NCBI GenBank assembly: GCA_023416175.1
Contig: JAEZIE010000300.1
Span: forward strand, 1 to 10,114
Length of the DNA stretch: 10,114 bases
DNA from: Bacillota bacterium
Lineage (GTDB): Bacteria > Bacillota > Clostridia > Christensenellales > CAG-138
Direction: 5' to 3'
Positions 6,768 through 10,114 of this stretch are shown here, piece after piece; positions within the stretch are counted from its first letter, which is position 1; each line of letters starts with the position of its first letter. The notes beneath the pieces are model-generated. The model worked only from the letters and a program-made list of their open reading frames with translations. It was not told the DNA's origin and did no database searches. A program made the position numbers and the translations under genes.

Positions 6768-6796
6768 TTGACTAAAACATATGATTATGGTATGAT
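6768..6796 (+). promoter_or_regulatory. Strong sigma-A promoter of the FMN-binding lipoprotein gene
   Basis: TTGACT (6768-6773) and TATGAT (6791-6796) are 17 bp apart. Transcription should start near 6803, giving a leader of about 117 nt. The 6546-6919 interval between the two divergent genes holds this promoter, the phosphodiesterase promoter and inverted repeat; about 150 bp between them (6622-6767) shows nothing I can name. Bases 6766-6778 are identical over 13 nt to the left half of tetR operator 2. Confidence 0.8.
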
Positions 6797-6919
6797 ATCT
6801 GCGTTAACAAATTGACATACTTTGCTCCATTTATAGCTCGCCGATGATACTCTTGTGTCATAGTTTTGCCGCGCAGCATAACTGCGCTGACAAATACACT
6901 TACTTTTGGAGGTAGACAA

Positions 6920-8635
6920 ATGCGCAAACTGATTGCCCTGACACTGGTTGCTCTGATGCTGCTCGGTACCGCGGCCTGCAGCACCACCGCCCCAGCCGCG
7001 GCTGAAACGCCTGCCGCTGCACAAACCAAGACGCTTACCGGCGTAGGCAAAGGCTTTGGCGGTGAAGTCACCGTTACCGTCACCCTCGAAGGCGATAAGA
7101 TTGTCGACGTGAAAGCGGTCGGCGACAAGGAGACCCCGAATATTGGCTCCAAAGCGATCGACGAGCTTCCCGCCAAGATTGTGGAAGCTGGATCCATAGA
7201 CGTGGACGCGATCTCCGGCGCTACCGTCACCAGCAACGCGATCATTTACGCCATCAATAATGCGATTGATCCGGCTGCCTATCCCGCGCCCGTAGAGGAA
7301 ACCCCCGTTGCGGAAGGCCCCGCCACCATCGCCGCTGCGGAAGTATACATGGGCTTTGGCCTCAACAACACCCCGCGCATAGGCCCCGGCAAGGACGATA
7401 CGGAAGTGCCTGTGTACAGCATCAACCAGGTGTTTGCCAACGTCCTATTTGACGGCGAAGGCAAAATCCTCAACCTCTATATCGACCAGCTCGAATACGC
7501 CACCCCCAACTATGACGGCGCGACCATGCCGCATTTCTCCGGTTTCCCCAGCCAGGGTGGCTACAACAACGACGAGAACCATGATGAAAAGGTGGATGGC
7601 AAGACTGCCGATACCGAGGAGAACTACATTGCGGAAGTCAAATCTTGGGCCACCAAGCGCGACCGCGGGGACTCCTATGTCATGAACACAGGTACCTGGA
7701 CCAAGCAGATCGAAACCTTCCAAAAGCTGTTTGTCGGCATGACCGTGGAAGACGTGGAAGCCTGGTTTGCGAAGTATTGCTCCGATGTCAACGGCCGGCC
7801 CATAAAGGCTGATTCTGATAAACCCGAAGACCAGGCCAAGTATGGCGCGCTTTCCGAAGAGGATAAGCAGGTGCTTGCGGACGTTATCTCCACCGCCACC
7901 ATGAGCCTCAACGACCCCCATGGAAACATTGTTGCCGCCATCAAGGACGCATTTGAAAATAGGGTTCCCCTTACAATCACCTCTGCTGCGGCGGTGGGCT
8001 TTGGCCTCAATAACACTCCGCGTGTAGGCCCCGGGAAGGATGATACGGAAGTACCCGTATACAGCATCAATCAGGTGTTTGCCAATACCCTCTTTGATGC
8101 GGACGGCAAGATCGCGGCCATCTATATCGACCAGCTCGAATACGCCACCCCGAACTATGACGGCGCGAGCATGCCGCATTTCTCCGGTTTCCCCGGCCAG
8201 GGCGGCTACAACAACGATGAAAACCATGACGCCAAGGTGGATGGTAAGACTGCCGCTACCGAGGAGAACTTCATTGCCGAAGTCAACTCTTGGGCCACCA
8301 AGCGCGATCGTGGTGAAGGCTACGTCATGAACACCGGCACCTGGAGCAAGCAGATGGATGCCTTCCAGAAGCTGTTTGTTGGCAAGACCGTGGAAGAAGT
8401 GGAAGCCTGGTTTGCGAAATTCTGCTCCGACGTCAACGGCAGGCCCTTAAAGGCTGATTCCGATAAGCCCGAAGATCAGGCCAAGTACGGCGCGCTTTCC
8501 GAGGATGAGAAGGCACAGCTTGCGGATGTCGTAAGCAGCGCCACCATGAGCTTAAATGACTCCCACGGCAATATCCTTGCCGCCATCAAAGCTTCCTTTG
8601 ATAAGCGCCAGGAGATCGAGCTCTCGGTGGGTTAA
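6920..8635 (+). CDS. FMN-binding lipoprotein with two tandem 204-residue repeats
   Basis: A 571-residue exported lipoprotein. The signal peptide MRKLIALTLVALMLLGTAAC ends at lipobox cysteine C20, followed by an Ala/Thr/Pro-rich linker. Residues 37-117 form an FMN_bind domain: a GFGGEVTVTVTLEGDKI strand region (45-61), then DAISGATVT (96-104), which matches the DxxSGATxT motif where an ApbE-type enzyme attaches FMN to the last threonine, T104. Two gap-free repeats follow, residues 145-348 and 360-563, about five in six residues identical. Each starts GFGLNNTPR and ends with DVISTATMS or DVVSSATMS before a helix. Known relatives carry electrons outside the membrane, so it probably serves extracellular or surface redox. 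No flavin transferase or membrane electron donor lies in the window. ATG 6920 has GGAGGT 6 nt upstream; the longer frame from 6866 is unsupported. Codon choice is strongly biased (AAC, GCC, AAG, ATC), which with the promoter suggests high expression. The first domain call is firm; repeat function is unknown. Confidence 0.9.
   Translation: MRKLIALTLVALMLLGTAACSTTAPAAAETPAAAQTKTLTGVGKGFGGEVTVTVTLEGDKIVDVKAVGDKETPNIGSKAIDELPAKIVEAGSIDVDAISGATVTSNAIIYAINNAIDPAAYPAPVEETPVAEGPATIAAAEVYMGFGLNNTPRIGPGKDDTEVPVYSINQVFANVLFDGEGKILNLYIDQLEYATPNYDGATMPHFSGFPSQGGYNNDENHDEKVDGKTADTEENYIAEVKSWATKRDRGDSYVMNTGTWTKQIETFQKLFVGMTVEDVEAWFAKYCSDVNGRPIKADSDKPEDQAKYGALSEEDKQVLADVISTATMSLNDPHGNIVAAIKDAFENRVPLTITSAAAVGFGLNNTPRVGPGKDDTEVPVYSINQVFANTLFDADGKIAAIYIDQLEYATPNYDGASMPHFSGFPGQGGYNNDENHDAKVDGKTAATEENFIAEVNSWATKRDRGEGYVMNTGTWSKQMDAFQKLFVGKTVEEVEAWFAKFCSDVNGRPLKADSDKPEDQAKYGALSEDEKAQLADVVSSATMSLNDSHGNILAAIKASFDKRQEIELSVG
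7352..7963 (+). repeat. Tandem repeat unit 1 inside the FMN lipoprotein gene
   Basis: This 612-bp in-frame unit encodes residues 145-348. It aligns without gaps to unit 2, at an offset of exactly 645 bp. Landmarks are GFGLNNTPR, PGKDDTEVPVYSINQVFAN, IDQLEYATPNYDG, MPHFSGFP, WATKRDRG, VMNTGTW, CSDVNGRP and ATMSLND. The segment VFANVLFDGEGKILNLYIDQ resembles the FMN_bind core strands. Confidence 0.95.
7997..8608 (+). repeat. Tandem repeat unit 2 inside the FMN lipoprotein gene
   Basis: The second copy encodes residues 360-563 and is separated from unit 1 by an 11-residue linker (VPLTITSAAAV) that itself resembles the linker before unit 1. Many differences from unit 1 are conservative (I/V, E/D, S/T, Y/F), and many more are silent, so the copies have drifted under protein-level constraint. 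Confidence 0.95.
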
Positions 8636-8664
8636 TCAAATCCTAGTCTTACAGGTAGCCAAAT

Positions 8665-8695
8665 GAGGCGGAGCGCAATCGCTCCGCCTCCCTTT
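8665..8695 (+). terminator. Strong intrinsic terminator after the FMN lipoprotein gene
   Basis: A perfect 11-bp stem, GAGGCGGAGCG (8665-8675) with CGCTCCGCCTC (8680-8690), has a CAAT loop and is followed by CCTTTATATT. It ends a single-gene transcript 30 nt after the stop codon. Confidence 0.85.
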
Positions 8696-8708
8696 ATATT
8701 CGACCTTC

Positions 8709-8737
8709 TTGCGACGTTCGGCGAGCTAGTGTAAAAT
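8709..8737 (+). promoter_or_regulatory. Promoter of the GNAT gene
   Basis: TTGCGA (8709-8714) and TAAAAT (8732-8737) are separated by 17 bp. Transcription would start near 8744. This falls after an in-frame ATG at 8741, so it supports translation from ATG 8774 instead. Confidence 0.55.
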
Positions 8738-8773
8738 GGCATGGGCCGAGAAAGAGATAAGGATATTCGATAT

Positions 8774-9478
8774 ATGGAAAGATTACAACAAGCCCTTGAC
8801 TACCTTGGGGAACAGCCGCTGCTGCATATCGATATGCTTGAGGCTATCCGGCGCGGAAAAATGAATATTTTGGAAGCGACACCGAAGGGCGTGCTGATTT
8901 ATCATACGGATTCGGAAGTCTACATGATGAGCGCAAAGGAACCGGAAACGGCGCAAAGAATGCTCGCTCTCATTCATAACGCAGAATTGTTTGTGGCGCA
9001 CCAACCGTTTTATATCCCGCTTGCCGAAAAAACGCTGGGCCTCAAGCCCTCCCTTGCCTGCGTGCAGGCGGCATATCTGAAAACAGAGCCCGTCGCGATG
9101 GACTATGAGGGCGTCCGGATAGAGCAACTTGATGCAAGCCATCTTACGTTTGTGATGGATTGGTATTCTCACAAACTTGACGAGAACTACCTTTTGGAGC
9201 GGCTCGGTGCGGGCGTGATGTACGGGGCGTATGTGGAAGGTGAGCTTGCGGGTTTTATTGGAGAGCACGCGGAAGGCTCCATCGGCATGCTGGAGGTTCT
9301 GCCGCAGTTTCGCAGGCGTGGCCTTGGCGAAAAGCTGGAAGCCTACAAAACCAACGAACATTTTCTAAATGGCTTTGTCCCGTTTGGTCAAATTGTGATG
9401 TGGAATACGCCTTCCCTGGAATTGCAAAGAAAGCTCGGGTATACCATATCCGAAGCTGCGATTACATGGCTACAATAA
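8774..9478 (+). CDS. GNAT family N-acetyltransferase
   Basis: A 234-residue protein. Residues 1-105 form an N-terminal domain of mixed strands and helices (LLHIDMLEAIRRGKMNILEA, then GVLIYH and VYMMS), common in this GNAT subgroup. The acetyltransferase fold covers about 112-234: MYGAYVEGELAGFIG (149-163), then IGMLEVLPQFRRRGLGEKL (170-188), whose RRRGLG (180-185) is the acetyl-CoA pyrophosphate loop (motif A, Q/RxxGxG/A). The tail with MWNTPSLELQRKLGYT is the usual motif B region. It transfers an acetyl group to an unknown amine. ATG 8774 has AAGGA about 10 nt upstream and lies behind the predicted transcription start; ATG 8741 has no ribosome site. The gene has its own promoter and terminator, so no functional link to the lipoprotein gene can be drawn from position. 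Confidence 0.88.
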   Translation: MERLQQALDYLGEQPLLHIDMLEAIRRGKMNILEATPKGVLIYHTDSEVYMMSAKEPETAQRMLALIHNAELFVAHQPFYIPLAEKTLGLKPSLACVQAAYLKTEPVAMDYEGVRIEQLDASHLTFVMDWYSHKLDENYLLERLGAGVMYGAYVEGELAGFIGEHAEGSIGMLEVLPQFRRRGLGEKLEAYKTNEHFLNGFVPFGQIVMWNTPSLELQRKLGYTISEAAITWLQ

Positions 9479-9483
9479 AAAAC

Positions 9484-9524
9484 AAAAAGGCCTGGCAGAG
9501 TAGTTCTCTCTGCCGGGCCTTTTT
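9484..9524. terminator. Bidirectional intrinsic terminator
   Basis: A 17-bp stem (9484-9500 with 9508-9524) has one T-G mismatch pair and a 7-nt loop. The outer part is AAAAA on the left and TTTTT on the right, so a U-run follows the GC stem on both strands. It serves the convergent GNAT gene and the small secreted protein gene. Confidence 0.9.
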
Positions 9525-9543
9525 GCAGCGGTTTTAAGAAAGT

Positions 9544-9978
9544 TTATTTCTTTCTATATTCCCGCAATGCCTTGGCGATGGCTTCGGCCTGCGCCTGGGT
9601 CAAGGTACCGTTTTTAACAAGCTCACCAAACGGCCCGTCCGCTTTCCGTTTGGCTTTTTGCTCATTGAAATAGGCTTTACGTTCCTCTTCCGTCATGGAC
9701 TTGAGCTTGTCCCGCTCGGCTTTATGCGCTTCCCGCTTTTGGCCGAAATACGCAAGTAGTTTGTCCCCTGTTTCACGCGGGATGACATTATCGGCCACAA
9801 GCCCATCCACAAACGCTTTCGCGTCAAACCGACCCTTCGCCTGCCGATTGGGTTTGCCCGCTTCTACCGCCTTGACGAACGTAAGCGTGCCCGGCGCGGT
9901 TTTGCCTGAGGCAAGCGCCGAACCAGCCAGCGCGGCGGACAGTATGAAAATGGACAGAATAGAAATGATTTTTTTCAT
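9544..9978 (-). CDS. Small secreted helical protein of unknown function
   Basis: A 144-residue protein with a clear signal peptide: basic MKK, a hydrophobic core (4-19) and a probable cut after ALA (21-23). The mature part of about 120 residues is helical and very rich in Lys, Arg, Glu and Ala, with a charged, possibly coiled segment at about 79-113. Two similar helix pairs can be seen: FVDGLVADNVIPRETGDKLL (56-75) and PFGELVKNGTLTQAQAEAIA (near 116-135), both with the pattern F-x-x-L-V-x-N/D-G/N-x-I/L-P/T. The second resembles the GTITQAQADAI motif found in DUF2680/YckD-like exported proteins of Firmicutes, so I place it near that group with modest confidence. AGGAGG lies 7 nt before the ATG. 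No lipobox cysteine is present, so it is likely secreted or held at the surface. Function unknown. Confidence 0.8.
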   Translation of the reverse strand: MKKIISILSIFILSAALAGSALASGKTAPGTLTFVKAVEAGKPNRQAKGRFDAKAFVDGLVADNVIPRETGDKLLAYFGQKREAHKAERDKLKSMTEEERKAYFNEQKAKRKADGPFGELVKNGTLTQAQAEAIAKALREYRKK

Positions 9979-10002
9979 TTTTTATCCTCCTTTTTCAATG
10001 CT

Positions 10003-10047
10003 ATATGCATTCGCGTTGCAAGTACATACGCAACCACATATGCATTC
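10003..10047. promoter_or_regulatory. Paired direct repeats upstream of the small secreted protein gene
   Basis: ATATGCATTC occurs at 10003-10012 and 10038-10047, with a 35-bp period. Between them GTTGC (10015-10019) and GCAAC (10030-10034) form a short dyad. No convincing -35/-10 pair was found in 9979-10114, though a TATAAT occurs on the minus strand near 10082-10087. It may be a regulator binding region. Confidence 0.3.
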
Positions 10048-10114
10048 TTATGTTTTCCGATTTGTACCCTGGAAAAACGAATTATAATTTTACGGAACCG
10101 GTTTATATTTCATG

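Noticed and set aside
6866..6919. Upstream start of the FMN lipoprotein frame
   Set aside because: It would add 18 residues before a typical signal peptide and lacks a ribosome site; GGAGGT lies directly before ATG 6920.
6991..7030. Ala/Thr/Pro-rich low-complexity stretch considered as a frameshift
   Set aside because: It is the normal flexible linker after a lipoprotein cysteine and the frame continues into an intact FMN_bind domain.
7445..8227. Long minus-strand open frame (260 codons) opposite the FMN lipoprotein repeats
   Set aside because: It mirrors the biased codon use of the plus-strand gene, has no ribosome site, and its own sequence is repeated only because the sense gene is repeated.
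8741..8773. Upstream start of the GNAT gene at ATG 8741
   Set aside because: It has no Shine-Dalgarno sequence and lies before the predicted transcription start at about 8744.
1..10114. CRISPR array, tRNA, rRNA, insertion sequence or defence system
   Set aside because: No regularly spaced short repeats, cloverleaf-like sequences, transposase motifs or defence-type nucleases were seen; the only tandem repeat is the two-unit coding repeat.

Overview
The window looks like a piece of a Bacillota (probably clostridial) chromosome of moderate GC content. The signs are AGGAGG-type ribosome binding sites, sigma-A promoters of the TTGACx-17-TATxAT type, intrinsic terminators closing most units, a small helical protein of a type I know from Firmicutes, and a clostridial-style FMN-binding lipoprotein. 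The genus cannot be fixed from sequence alone. No rRNA, tRNA, CRISPR array, insertion sequence or phage gene was seen.

Layout from left to right. A minus-strand SRPBCC/AHSA1-like gene runs off the left edge (1-420). A plus-strand isoprenylcysteine methyltransferase-like membrane protein follows (617-1195), with a possible structured leader. Next is a small non-coding or decayed stretch (1196-1400) that may hold the 5' end of a lost superoxide dismutase gene and ends in a terminator. A plus-strand helical protein of unknown function comes next (1470-2033). A minus-strand operon follows: TetR regulator, ABC ATPase and large ABC-2 type permease (5174 down to 2113), read from a promoter wrapped by two copies of a palindrome. 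Upstream of it on the same strand is a separate alkaline-phosphatase-superfamily phosphodiesterase (6539-5322). Divergent from that gene is a strongly expressed-looking FMN-binding lipoprotein with two large tandem repeats (6920-8635). The window ends with a plus-strand GNAT acetyltransferase (8774-9478) and a convergent minus-strand small secreted protein (9978-9544).

How the genes work together. The only clear multi-gene unit is the TetR-ABC exporter cassette. Its spacing (9 nt between tetR and the ATPase gene, 4-nt overlap between ATPase and permease) and paired operators suggest a self-regulated efflux system that responds to a compound, probably one the pump exports. The other genes look like single-gene units with their own promoters or terminators. 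The most unusual item is the FMN lipoprotein. Its first domain carries a full covalent-flavin motif (DAISGATVT), while two adjoining 204-residue repeats end in altered versions of that motif (DVISTATMS, DVVSSATMS). They may be divergent members of the same fold, built by a recent in-frame duplication with a period of exactly 645 bp.
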